47,747 bases of DNA from Rhizosphaericola sp047606825 (GTDB taxonomy: Bacteria; Bacteroidota; Bacteroidia; Chitinophagales; Chitinophagaceae): positions 1 to 47,747 of the forward strand of contig JASGDY010000038.1 of the NCBI GenBank assembly GCA_047606825.1. Reading direction: 5' to 3'. Positions 10,671 to 18,129 of the stretch are shown here, piece by piece. Position 1 is the first letter of the stretch. Each line of letters begins with the position of its first letter. Below the pieces are notes generated by a model, which made no database searches, had not been told where the DNA came from, and saw only the letters and a list, made by a program, of their open reading frames with translations. The position numbers and the translations under genes were made by a program.

Positions 10671-10811
10671 GTCGGATTGTTTCCAAATAAAAAAATGCCT
10701 CCGCTGGTCCAAGCATGGATAGTCGCGTGTGCAAAGATAAAAGATAGATATAGATATAGCCGGCTTCTGTTTCTACAGAGGCTTTTTTTATGCTTGCCTC
10801 TAAGCCAGTTT

Positions 10812-10891
10812 GGGTGCATTTCAAATTTTCGCTTTTGAGAGAATACGATGGTCGGTGTCTCCACCTGCCAGCGGAAATTTGAAATGTACCC
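10812..10891. repeat. 21-bp inverted repeat around a 38-bp core
   Basis: The left arm (10812-10832, beginning GGGTGCATTTCAAATTTT) and right arm (10871-10891, ending GAAATGTACCC) are complementary at 19 of 21 positions; the two exceptions would be G-U pairs in RNA. There is no T-run and no target duplication that I can see. It could be a MITE-like remnant, an insertion-sequence scar, or a long hairpin in the leader of the HMA gene that starts 62 bp downstream. Confidence 0.6.
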
Positions 10892-10953
10892 GCCGGTTTT
10901 AAGATGTTTTAGAAACCAAAAAAATCATGTAGGTTTGTCTAAAAATTTAGAAA

Positions 10954-11289
10954 ATGAAACGAATGAAGTTATTTCTGCTGATAGTGGGCATCGTTTGTTC
11001 CGGGTCTTTGTTGGCCCAGACGACGACAGAGACAATAAAGGTTGCCGGGAATTGCGGTACGTGCAAAAAGAAAATAGAGACCGCCGCAAAGATTCCGGGC
11101 GTTAATTCTGCTGTCTGGAACAAGAAGACAAAAGAATTGGCACTTGTATATGACGCGTCCAAAACGACCAGTGAAAAGGTACAGGCAAGCATTGCCAATG
11201 CGGGCTATGATACTGAAAAGGTGAAAGCCTCCGATGCAGCTTACAACAAACTGGACGAATGCTGCCAGTACGACCGCAAAAAGGATTGA
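10954..11289 (+). CDS. Secreted heavy-metal-associated (HMA) domain protein
   Basis: A 111-aa exported protein. The signal peptide covers residues 1-22, with cleavage near LLAQ. One HMA ferredoxin-like domain follows, with metal-binding CxxC as NCGTC (Cys34, Cys37). The C terminus has an extra vicinal pair (ECCQYD). It probably binds Cu(I) or another soft metal in the periplasm. No copper ATPase or regulator is adjacent, so the partner is unknown. Similar short secreted HMA proteins are common in Bacteroidota. A shared hairpin terminator lies 7 bp after the stop. Confidence 0.85.
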   Translation: MKRMKLFLLIVGIVCSGSLLAQTTTETIKVAGNCGTCKKKIETAAKIPGVNSAVWNKKTKELALVYDASKTTSEKVQASIANAGYDTEKVKASDAAYNKLDECCQYDRKKD

Positions 11290-11296
11290 GCCATAA

Positions 11297-11330
11297 CAAA
11301 GAGACGCGACAGATTCCGTCTCTTTGTTTT
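11297..11330. terminator. Bidirectional terminator between HMA gene and LOG gene
   Basis: Perfect 10-bp arms CAAAGAGACG (11297-11306) and CGTCTCTTTG (11317-11326) have T-rich sequence after the right arm. It sits between two convergent genes and overlaps the last bases of the minus-strand LOG gene. Confidence 0.8.
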
Positions 11331-12069
11331 ATCTGCTCTTTTTTTCGCCTAACCACCATAATGGTTTGTGTCTCGCGACGAGCTGATAGTTTCTGTTGAC
11401 GTATTTCTGGATGTGGTCCATAGCTTCGTCCACACTGTCGGTAAGGAGTACCAGTTTGAGGTCTTCCTTGGCGATGGTTCCCTGCTCTGCCATGTCGTTG
11501 ATAGTGACTAGGAGGTTTTTGTAATATTCCGTACCGAAAATAACTACGGGGAACGCACTTATGTTTTTGGTCTGTATCAATGTCAGTGTTTCAAAAAATT
11601 CGTCCATCGTGCCAAACCCTCCCGGCATGATGATGAATGCATAGGAGTACTTGACCAGCAATACCTTCCGTGTGAAAAAATGGGAAAACGTGATTGAATC
11701 TGTCAAATACGGATTAAGGTGCTGTTCGTGCGGAAGCACGATATTGATGCCAATGGATTTGCCACCTGCTTGGTAAGCACCTTTGTTGGCAGCTTCCATG
11801 ATGCCGGGTCCGCCGCCGGTTATGGTTGTAAAGTTGATGCCTGCGATGCGTTTCCCAAATTCCACGGCGGTTCGGTAATAGGGATGTTCCGGCGCAAACC
11901 GTGCAGACCCAAATACCGTGATGCCCGGCCCTACGAAATACAGTTTCCGGAAACCCATGATCATCTCCTTGAATGCCGTCCATGCAAATTGGAACTCGGT
12001 TCTCCTGTTTTGGTTGCCGTCCAGGTACAGTATTTTCTTGGCCTTGACGACTTTTTTATTTTCCCCCAT
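11329..12069 (-). CDS. LOG family protein (TIGR00730-type)
   Basis: A 246-aa protein of the lysine-decarboxylase-like/LOG superfamily. It has the nucleotide-binding Rossmann core with GGGPGIMEAANKGA and the diagnostic PGGFGTMDE motif. LOG enzymes hydrolyse cytokinin- or purine-riboside 5'-monophosphates to release the base; other members bind (p)ppGpp or have no known substrate, so specificity is not assigned. The N-terminal ~45 residues are an extra helix-rich segment seen in longer bacterial members. It is divergent from xth with an 87-bp shared upstream region. Confidence 0.88.
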   Translation of the reverse strand: MGENKKVVKAKKILYLDGNQNRRTEFQFAWTAFKEMIMGFRKLYFVGPGITVFGSARFAPEHPYYRTAVEFGKRIAGINFTTITGGGPGIMEAANKGAYQAGGKSIGINIVLPHEQHLNPYLTDSITFSHFFTRKVLLVKYSYAFIIMPGGFGTMDEFFETLTLIQTKNISAFPVVIFGTEYYKNLLVTINDMAEQGTIAKEDLKLVLLTDSVDEAMDHIQKYVNRNYQLVARHKPLWWLGEKKSR

Positions 12070-12156
12070 ATATTTTTTTTGTCGGTCACGAATGTAGGTT
12101 ATTCGTATAATATGTCTTTTGCCATGTTTGTTTTTTTATATTTGGCAAAAAATAAT

Positions 12157-12927
12157 ATGCGTATTGTCTCCTACAATGTCAATGGTATCAGGGCTGCCCT
12201 GAAAAAAGGATTACTTGACTGGTTGAAGACGGATCCTGCCGATATTGTGTGTTTCCAAGAGTTGAAAGCCTTGGAGACGGATATAGACCTGTCGCATTTT
12301 ACGGAACTGGGCTACCATGTATATTGGTACGCTGCCGAAAAGAAGGGTTACAGCGGCGTTGCGATACTGACCAAGGTAAAACCTGAATATGTGCAGAAAG
12401 GGAACGGTACCTTGCAGAGTGACGCGGAAGGTCGTGTCATACGGGCAGACTTTGAACATTTCACGTTGATTAACGCTTACTTCCCGTCGGGTACGAGTGG
12501 CGATATTCGCCAAACCTATAAATACCAATGGCTCGACGAGTTCCAATCGTATATTGACACACTCAAAAAAGAACACCCTAACATTGTCATCACGGGAGAC
12601 TATAATATCGCGCATACGGAAATTGATATCCACGACCCCAAGGGCAACAAAAACTCCTCTGGTTTCCTACCCGATGAGCGGGCTTGGATGGATCGTTTCC
12701 TGGCATCCGGTTTCGTAGATACTTTTAGGTATCTGCATCCCGACGAAAGAGGGAGGTATAGCTGGTGGAGCCAACGTTTCCCGACCGTCCGTCTCAACAA
12801 CAAAGGCTGGCGCATCGATTATATATCGGTGACGACCCCGTTGGCTAAGGACATCGTAAGGTCCGACATCTACCCCGACGTGAAACAGAGCGACCATTGT
12901 CCGATATATCTGGAGTTGAAGGCATGA
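12157..12927 (+). CDS. xth: Exodeoxyribonuclease III (AP endonuclease)
   Basis: A 256-aa enzyme of the EEP superfamily that incises DNA at abasic sites and degrades 3' ends in base-excision repair. It begins MRIVSYNVNGIRAA, the canonical start, so I chose ATG 12157; the reading frame stays open far upstream but runs antisense over the LOG gene. Catalytic segments visible are FQELKA (metal-binding Glu), the GDYNIAH Asp/Asn pair, and the C-terminal SDHCPI with Asp-His. The length is typical of the family. Confidence 0.95.
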   Translation: MRIVSYNVNGIRAALKKGLLDWLKTDPADIVCFQELKALETDIDLSHFTELGYHVYWYAAEKKGYSGVAILTKVKPEYVQKGNGTLQSDAEGRVIRADFEHFTLINAYFPSGTSGDIRQTYKYQWLDEFQSYIDTLKKEHPNIVITGDYNIAHTEIDIHDPKGNKNSSGFLPDERAWMDRFLASGFVDTFRYLHPDERGRYSWWSQRFPTVRLNNKGWRIDYISVTTPLAKDIVRSDIYPDVKQSDHCPIYLELKA

Positions 12928-12946
12928 GGTGTCAAGTTGAAAGTTT

Positions 12947-12971
12947 CAAGTTGCATGTAACATGTAACTTG
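12947..12971. repeat. CAAGTT(G/A)CATGT palindrome
   Basis: Arms CAAGTTGCATGT (12947-12958) and ACATGTAACTTG (12960-12971) pair with a single mismatch in a spacer built of related phrases (GTCAAGTTG, GTTTCAAG). A similar phrase lies at 5572-5589. It may serve as a weak terminator for xth. Confidence 0.45.
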
Positions 12972-12988
12972 CATTTATACTTTGAAGA

Positions 12989-13312
12989 ATGGATACATTA
13001 TTTATAAGCAACGAGACTTTTAAGTTGGATTGGAGCATCCACGAGGAATGGCTGGAATGGGTGGATGGCATCTTGTTGCCTGAGGTAAGGAACAGTGCCC
13101 ATACCCAATGGGTACGGTTCGTCAAACTGCATGGCTTAGAGGAGGATGACGGGCCTACCTATGCCTTGCAGACGGGCTTTGCCGCGAAGGCAGATTATAA
13201 CCGTTTTGTGGAAATCGAAGTGCCTCCGTTGATGCAGCAGGCCTACAGCCGCTGGCAGGAACAGTTTTTCAGTTTCCGGACATTGATGGAGGTCTTACAT
13301 GATGGACAATAG
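12989..13312 (+). CDS. DUF4286 family protein
   Basis: A 107-aa cytosolic protein matching the Bacteroidota DUF4286 pattern. It starts with a beta strand, then SIHEEWLEWV with the conserved HxxW turn, a central strand set, the DGPTYALQ segment and a final F-x2-F-x-FRT helix. The fold suggests a ferredoxin-like dimer, but no reaction is known. It lies 61 bp after xth and may be cotranscribed. Confidence 0.75.
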   Translation: MDTLFISNETFKLDWSIHEEWLEWVDGILLPEVRNSAHTQWVRFVKLHGLEEDDGPTYALQTGFAAKADYNRFVEIEVPPLMQQAYSRWQEQFFSFRTLMEVLHDGQ

Positions 13313-13453
13313 CGGTAAACTATACCCGTCAGGTGTTTGATATTAGTGGATTTGGAGGTTATGGCAACAGTAGATTCCTTGATACCATTAGTTTTTTGGC
13401 AAAATATTTTGAATATTTTTTAAATAAATAGCAACCAATATAAAAAAGAAAAA

Positions 13454-13461
13454 TATATTTG
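13454..13461 (+). promoter_or_regulatory. Probable -7 box of the HU gene
   Basis: TATATTTG fits TAnnTTTG exactly and lies 31 bp before the HU start, so the leader would be about 25 nt. The -33 element is not obvious. Confidence 0.45.
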
Positions 13462-13492
13462 TCTCAACATTCATAACCGTAAAACAATTACC

Positions 13493-13762
13493 ATGAACAA
13501 AGCTGAACTTATAGCTGCGGTTGCTGAGGGAGCGGGAATCTCCAAAACTCAGGCCAATGCTGCCATCGATTCTTTTACTTCCACGGTGCAAAAAACGTTG
13601 AAAAAAGGTGACAAACTGACGCTGGTCGGCTTTGGTACTTTCTCCGTTTCCAAAAGGAAAGCACGCAAGGGACGTAATCCTAAAACCGGTGAGGCGATCA
13701 AGATCAAGGCCAAGAAAGTGGCTCACTTTAAGGCAGGTAAGGCATTGTCCGAAAAGATCTAG
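13493..13762 (+). CDS. hup: HU-family DNA-binding protein
   Basis: An 89-aa histone-like protein, the normal HU length. It starts MNKAELIAAVAEGAGISKTQA (helical dimerisation body) and has the GFGTFSVSKRKARKGRNPKTG beta-arm segment that wraps DNA. It bends and compacts the nucleoid as a dimer. It has its own -7 box and its own strong terminator, so it is probably monocistronic and highly expressed. Confidence 0.95.
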   Translation: MNKAELIAAVAEGAGISKTQANAAIDSFTSTVQKTLKKGDKLTLVGFGTFSVSKRKARKGRNPKTGEAIKIKAKKVAHFKAGKALSEKI

Positions 13763-13780
13763 TTGAAACGTTTTGTATGG

Positions 13781-13806
13781 AAGGCAGAAGAAAGCTTCTG
13801 CCTTTT
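13781..13806 (+). terminator. Terminator of the HU gene
   Basis: Perfect 10-bp arms AAGGCAGAAG (13781-13790) and CTTCTGCCTT (13795-13804), loop AAAG, then TTTT, 18 bp after the HU stop. Confidence 0.85.
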
Positions 13807-13873
13807 CCCGTCTAAGTCAATTAATTTTTGCATTTTTGCGGATATATTTTTATTTATTTTTAAAAAAAAGTCA

Positions 13874-13996
13874 ATGGGAAGAGGTGATAAAAAGACGAAA
13901 AAAGGAAAAATCTTTTTGGGTTCTTACGGCAAAAGCCGTCCGAGAAAGACAGTGAAAGCAAACGCCGCCACTGCTAGTGAAAAGAAAGAAGCGTAA
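13874..13996 (+). CDS. 30S ribosomal protein THX
   Basis: A 40-aa very basic protein with the THX signature MGRGDKKTKKGKIF, followed by GSYGKSRPR. In Thermus this peptide sits in a cavity of the 30S head; Bacteroidota carry the same family. The first ATG that gives the family start is 13874; the open frame upstream runs through the HU terminator. The tail is Ala/Lys-rich. Confidence 0.9.
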   Translation: MGRGDKKTKKGKIFLGSYGKSRPRKTVKANAATASEKKEA

Positions 13997-14308
13997 GTAT
14001 TTACAGATGCTTCATTGTTAGGATAGATAGGATACAGGTTTTTCCCGATATGGCAATATAGGTAAACCTTATTCTATCTTCTTTTTTGGGGTACGTCGTC
14101 TCTCGCCGAAAGCAGTTGCGCTTTAACTGGACATTTTTTAGAAGCTGTTTGAGTTATTTATTTTCTTCTCCGCACAGTCTCCCGCCGCGGCGGGGACTTT
14201 GCGGGAAGGAACACACGTTTTTATGTCTTGGAAGCATATAAAACCGTACAGAAAAACTAAACTCAAACAGTCTCTTAATTTTAGCTTTTTATTTTTAACT
14301 TCCCTGCA
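13997..14308. other. 312-bp spacer with nested inverted repeats
   Basis: No gene is visible. CTGTTTGAGTT (14145-14155) is repeated in inverted orientation at 14260-14270, enclosing the hairpin element at 14165-14208. The outer pair could fold the whole 126-nt segment into one long stem. The remainder is AT-rich without recognisable features. Confidence 0.55.
14165..14208. repeat. TTCTCCGC/GCGGAGAA hairpin element, copy 4
   Basis: Left arm CTTCTCCGCA (14165-14174) pairs with TGCGGGAAG (14200-14208) with one bulged base. The interior contains a perfect 14-bp palindrome CCCGCCGCGGCGGG (14181-14194) and an AGTC/GACT pair. It shares ends and the xACTTTGCGG right side with the copies at 7858 and 8001. 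Confidence 0.65.
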
Positions 14309-15142
14309 ATGAATAAAATGTTTTTGTCATTGATGGTATCGTTGGCTTTTTGCATACATGCACAGGCGTACAAGGCCGATACGATTGTCGTGCGCAGCAA
14401 CGTCATGCGTAAAGACATCAAGTGCGTGGTCGTGCTGCCTGACACATACGCCAGGGAAAACAACAAACGCTTTCCGGTTGTCTACCTGTTGCATGGCTAT
14501 GGAGACAACTACGCTGGCTGGCTGAGGCACACCGCACATACTGGCGAGCAAGCCGATGCAACCGGTGCAATCATTGTCTGTCCTGACGGCAATATCGGTA
14601 GTTGGTATTTTGACAGTCCTGTCGATACGACGTACAAGTACGAAACTTATGTCGCAACGGAAGTCCCCCACTATATCGACGCGCATTACCGCACGGTCAA
14701 CAAGCGGAGCGGCAGGGCGATTGGAGGCCTAAGTATGGGTGGTCATGGTGCGTTGTTCCTTGCGATAAGGCATCTGGACACGTTTGGCGCGGCGGTGAGC
14801 ATGAGCGGCGGTGTCGACTTCACGCCCTTCCCCCAAAACTGGGATATTGCCAAAAGGCTCGGCAACTACGAGGACAATAAAGAACGCTGGGAAGCCAATA
14901 CCGCTTATACATTGGTCAATAATTTGGAGAATGGACAACTGGCGATTAGCTTTGAATGTGGCGTCAACGATTTTTTTATCGGCGTCAACCGTAGGCTGCA
15001 CCAGCGACTAGTCGATTTGAAGATTGACCACGACTATACAGAACGTCCCGGCGAGCATAACTGGGTGTATTGGGACAATGCCATACAGTTCCAGATGTTG
15101 TTTTTGAAACATTTTTTTGGAAGACAAACGGAGAAAGCTTAA
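14309..15142 (+). CDS. Secreted alpha/beta-hydrolase esterase (esterase D-like)
   Basis: A 277-aa exported hydrolase. The signal peptide covers residues 1-20, with cleavage after AQA. The alpha/beta fold has VVYLLHGYGD (oxyanion region), the nucleophile elbow GGLSMGGHG with the catalytic Ser, an Asp in CGVNDFF and the His in PGEHNWVYW. It resembles the putative-esterase/S-formylglutathione-hydrolase-like group often attached to polysaccharide deacylation or feruloyl esterases; the substrate is not assigned. Its stop codon overlaps the start of the methyltransferase gene (TAATG). Confidence 0.88.
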   Translation: MNKMFLSLMVSLAFCIHAQAYKADTIVVRSNVMRKDIKCVVVLPDTYARENNKRFPVVYLLHGYGDNYAGWLRHTAHTGEQADATGAIIVCPDGNIGSWYFDSPVDTTYKYETYVATEVPHYIDAHYRTVNKRSGRAIGGLSMGGHGALFLAIRHLDTFGAAVSMSGGVDFTPFPQNWDIAKRLGNYEDNKERWEANTAYTLVNNLENGQLAISFECGVNDFFIGVNRRLHQRLVDLKIDHDYTERPGEHNWVYWDNAIQFQMLFLKHFFGRQTEKA

Positions 15143-15918
15143 TGTTTGAGTTTCACGGCGACAGGAAACGTTATTTTGAGATACAGATAGCCAATACGGA
15201 ACAATATGTCATTCCCTTCATGGAAACGGTGATGCCCATCAAGGCGGGTCAGCGTATATTGGAAATTGGTTGTGGAGAAGGCGGCGTACTGAAGCCGTTT
15301 CTCGACAGAGGATGCCAGTGCGTAGGAGTGGAGTTTGATACGACGCGTACCGACAATGCCGCTATTTGGCTAAAGGACGAGATTGAGGCGGGTAGGCTGT
15401 CCGTCATCCCTAAGGATATCTATCTGACGAGTGCCGAGGAATTGGGCGGCAAATTTGACCTTGTCATTTTAAAGGATGTCATCGAGCACATACATGACCA
15501 GGCCAGGCTGATGGAGCGGATGCGACATTTCTTGAAACCCGGCGCGTTTATCTTTTTCGGTTTTCCGCCTTGGCAGATGCCTTTTGGCGGGCACCAGCAG
15601 ATTGTCAAAAACAAATGGCTATCCCGCCTGCCTTATTACCATTTGCTGCCGACGCCGATATACAGGCGGCTGTTGCGGCACTACAACGAAAATGTGGACG
15701 AAATGCTGGAAATCAAGGAGACGGGTATCTCCATCGAGCGTTTTGAGCGCATTGCGAAACAGACCCACTACACGATTGCCAAGCGTACCTTGTTCCTCAT
15801 CAACCCCATCTACCAATGGAAATTTGGGTGGAACGCTAGGGTACAGTTTCCCGTTGTGCGTTCCGTCCCTTGGGTGCGCAATTTTGTCACGACCTGTGTG
15901 TATTATATGATTTCATAG
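15142..15918 (+). CDS. Class I SAM-dependent methyltransferase
   Basis: A 258-aa enzyme. Motif I is ILEIGCGEGG, followed by the acidic VGVEFD that holds the SAM ribose, and DLVILKDVIEHIHD as motifs II-III, typical of UbiE/Coq3-like methyltransferases. The C-terminal ~100 residues add an aromatic helical region. The acceptor is unknown. The ATG at 15142 shares one base with the stop codon of the esterase, so the pair is translationally coupled; the upstream in-frame extension would run inside the esterase gene. Confidence 0.85.
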   Translation: MFEFHGDRKRYFEIQIANTEQYVIPFMETVMPIKAGQRILEIGCGEGGVLKPFLDRGCQCVGVEFDTTRTDNAAIWLKDEIEAGRLSVIPKDIYLTSAEELGGKFDLVILKDVIEHIHDQARLMERMRHFLKPGAFIFFGFPPWQMPFGGHQQIVKNKWLSRLPYYHLLPTPIYRRLLRHYNENVDEMLEIKETGISIERFERIAKQTHYTIAKRTLFLINPIYQWKFGWNARVQFPVVRSVPWVRNFVTTCVYYMIS

Positions 15919-16076
15919 ACGGGACGCTTAGGAAGGACGGAAAAGACCGAAAGTTAGGAAGGCGGTGGTTGGTCGTCAGCGAGTTTCCGGCTTGCTTTCG
16001 GACTTCCCGACTTCGGACTATTCCACAATATTTCAATAAAATGACAATTGTCATTTAGTCCTACCCTTAAAAGCGT

Positions 16077-16084
16077 TATCTTTG
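16077..16084 (+). promoter_or_regulatory. Probable promoter of bshB1
   Basis: TATCTTTG (16077-16084) is a consensus -7 box. TTTA at 16054-16057 lies exactly 19 bases upstream and could serve as the -33 element. The bshB1 ATG is 56 bp downstream. Confidence 0.5.
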
Positions 16085-16139
16085 GCACTCCAAATGGAAA
16101 ACATTATTTTCCGAAGGATTCCAATGCATTTACATTTAC

Positions 16140-16877
16140 ATGGGTAGTTTTCAGGTGGATATATTGGCGATAGGTGCGCATCCGGACGATGTGGAGCTGG
16201 GTTGTGGCGGTATGCTTATTGCGTCGGTCAAGCAGGATAAGAAAGTCGCTATCGTCGACCTGACGAAGGGAGAACTGGGGACAAGAGGTACGCCCGAGAT
16301 CAGGTCTGAAGAGGCGGCCGCAGCCGCAGCGTCAATGGGCATCCATTTCCGTGAGAACCTAGGAATGGAGGATGGCTTCTTTGAAATAACGCAAGAAAAC
16401 ATCCTGAAGGTCATACAGGCCATACGCAAATACCAACCTACAATCGTCGTCTGCAATGCGCCGCACGACCGTCATCCCGACCATCAACGTGCATCGGACT
16501 TGGTTGTGCGCGCTTGTTTCCTGTCCGGGTTACATCGGGTAAAAACAGAACTGGACAATGTGCCGCAGATGCATTGGCGTCCAGCCAACGTCTACCACTA
16601 CCTTCAGGACAATTATTTGGAACCAGATTTGCTTTTTGACATCTCCGGTGTCATCAGGGAAAAGATGGACGCAGTTGCGGCATACAAAACGCAGTTCAAC
16701 TCTCCGGACAGGTCTGAGCCCCAGACGTATATCTCCACACCCGATTTTGTGGATAAGGTAAAAGCCAGGAACCTGTCTTTTGGGAAAATCATTGGTGTAA
16801 CGTATGCAGAAGGCCTGCTCAGCGAAAAGAAAATAGGGATCCGGAATATGGATGCCCTTATCCACCAGACAACATAA
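16140..16877 (+). CDS. bshB1: Bacillithiol biosynthesis deacetylase BshB1
   Basis: A 245-aa zinc deacetylase of the LmbE/PIG-L family. It removes the acetyl group from GlcNAc-malate in bacillithiol synthesis. The zinc motif AHPDDVE is at residues 13-19, and the later HDRHPDHQRAS gives the third ligand. The KGELGTRGTPEIR and YKTQF segments are typical of the BshB1 subgroup rather than mycothiol MshB. BshA and BshC are not in the window. A Bacteroidota-type promoter lies upstream, and the desaturase follows after 68 bp. Confidence 0.93.
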   Translation: MGSFQVDILAIGAHPDDVELGCGGMLIASVKQDKKVAIVDLTKGELGTRGTPEIRSEEAAAAAASMGIHFRENLGMEDGFFEITQENILKVIQAIRKYQPTIVVCNAPHDRHPDHQRASDLVVRACFLSGLHRVKTELDNVPQMHWRPANVYHYLQDNYLEPDLLFDISGVIREKMDAVAAYKTQFNSPDRSEPQTYISTPDFVDKVKARNLSFGKIIGVTYAEGLLSEKKIGIRNMDALIHQTT

Positions 16878-16945
16878 ATTTATTATTTCGTCCGCGTGAC
16901 GGGCTTGATGGGAACATACCAAGCCGCCACGCCATAAACATTACT

Positions 16946-18031
16946 ATGCAGTCAGCTAAATTTGCACACCCCAATCCTTCTTTTTACGTAGAGTTGAAAA
17001 AGAGGATCAACGAATATTTTAAAACGACCGGGAAAGAAACGACCGGTGGTGTCCGGCTTTTGGTTAAGGCCTGCATCCTGCTGGCATTGCTGGCAGCAAC
17101 ATACATTACGGTTGTCTTTTTTACGCCGGGATCCGCGATTGTGGACTTGTTGTTGTGCGCCTTTCTGGGCATGCTGACGGCGGCTGTCGGCTTCAATGTG
17201 ATGCACGATGGCGCACATGGCAGTTTCAGCAAGTTTTCGATTATCAACAAGATTGCGTCCAATGCCGCAGAGTTTGTCGGGGCCAGCCAGTTCATGTGGA
17301 ACATGAAGCACAATGTAATCCACCATGCGTATACCAACATAGACGGTATTGACGACGACATCGATGCAGAACCGTTCCTGAGGATGGCGCCTACGCAGAA
17401 AAAATACGCCTTTCAGCGCTTCCAGCATTATTATTTTTGGGTCTTTTATGCGCTGTTGCATTTTTTCTGGACGTTCTTCAGCGATTTCATCAAATATTTT
17501 TCCGGGAAAATCGGCGATATTCCCTTGAAGAAAATGGCGGTCAAGGACCATGTTATGTTCTGGACGTTCAAGGTTGCTTATTTCTGTCTGTTTGTCGTGA
17601 TTCCGATTGTACGTCTCGGCTGGTTTGACTGGCTGATGGGGTTTTTGACCTTCACCTTGACGGCGGGATTTATTTTAAGCATCGTGTTCCAGTTGGCGCA
17701 TACGGTCAAACATACGCATTTCCCCGTACCGCAAAAACCAATGAACAGTTTGGAAGACGAGTGGGCTGTGCACCAGTTGAAGAGCACTGCCAATTTTGCC
17801 GTCAACAACAGATTGATTTCCTGGTATGTCGGCGGCCTTAACTTTCAAGTAGAGCATCATCTGTTTCCACGTATTTCACATATCCATTACCCTGCGATCA
17901 ACAAGATCATCAAGCAGGCTTGTAAGGAATATGACGTTACCTACATAGAATACGACAAAATGTATCAGGCCGTATCATCCCATATTGGTTTCTTGAAGCA
18001 AATGGCAAAAGCGGACCAAGTGGCGGCGTAA
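16946..18031 (+). CDS. Membrane fatty acid desaturase (front-end type)
   Basis: A 361-aa di-iron membrane desaturase. All three histidine boxes are present: HDGAH at residues 87-91, HNVIHH at 122-127, and QVEHHLFP with Gln301 and His304/His305. The Gln in the third box is typical of front-end (delta-5/delta-6-like) acyl-lipid or acyl-CoA desaturases. Four to six hydrophobic helices lie between the boxes. There is no fused cytochrome b5, so an external electron donor is needed. It introduces double bonds into membrane lipids; the position is not predictable. Confidence 0.88.
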   Translation: MQSAKFAHPNPSFYVELKKRINEYFKTTGKETTGGVRLLVKACILLALLAATYITVVFFTPGSAIVDLLLCAFLGMLTAAVGFNVMHDGAHGSFSKFSIINKIASNAAEFVGASQFMWNMKHNVIHHAYTNIDGIDDDIDAEPFLRMAPTQKKYAFQRFQHYYFWVFYALLHFFWTFFSDFIKYFSGKIGDIPLKKMAVKDHVMFWTFKVAYFCLFVVIPIVRLGWFDWLMGFLTFTLTAGFILSIVFQLAHTVKHTHFPVPQKPMNSLEDEWAVHQLKSTANFAVNNRLISWYVGGLNFQVEHHLFPRISHIHYPAINKIIKQACKEYDVTYIEYDKMYQAVSSHIGFLKQMAKADQVAA

Positions 18032-18129
18032 CGGGACGTGGCAAATAAGGATTCATCCAAATATCTTTGTGTAAAAGTTGATCATTCTGCAATCAACAAT
18101 ATTTCCTCGTCTCGGATGTCTGGTGCATA

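Noticed and set aside
11719..12156. Long plus-strand reading frame in front of exonuclease III
   Set aside because: It runs antisense over the LOG gene; the family start is MRIVSYNVNG at 12157.
16081..16099. Possible sigma-54 promoter (TGGCAC) before bshB1
   Set aside because: The TGGCAC has no GC-containing -12 element at the required spacing; the overlapping TATCTTTG explains the site better.
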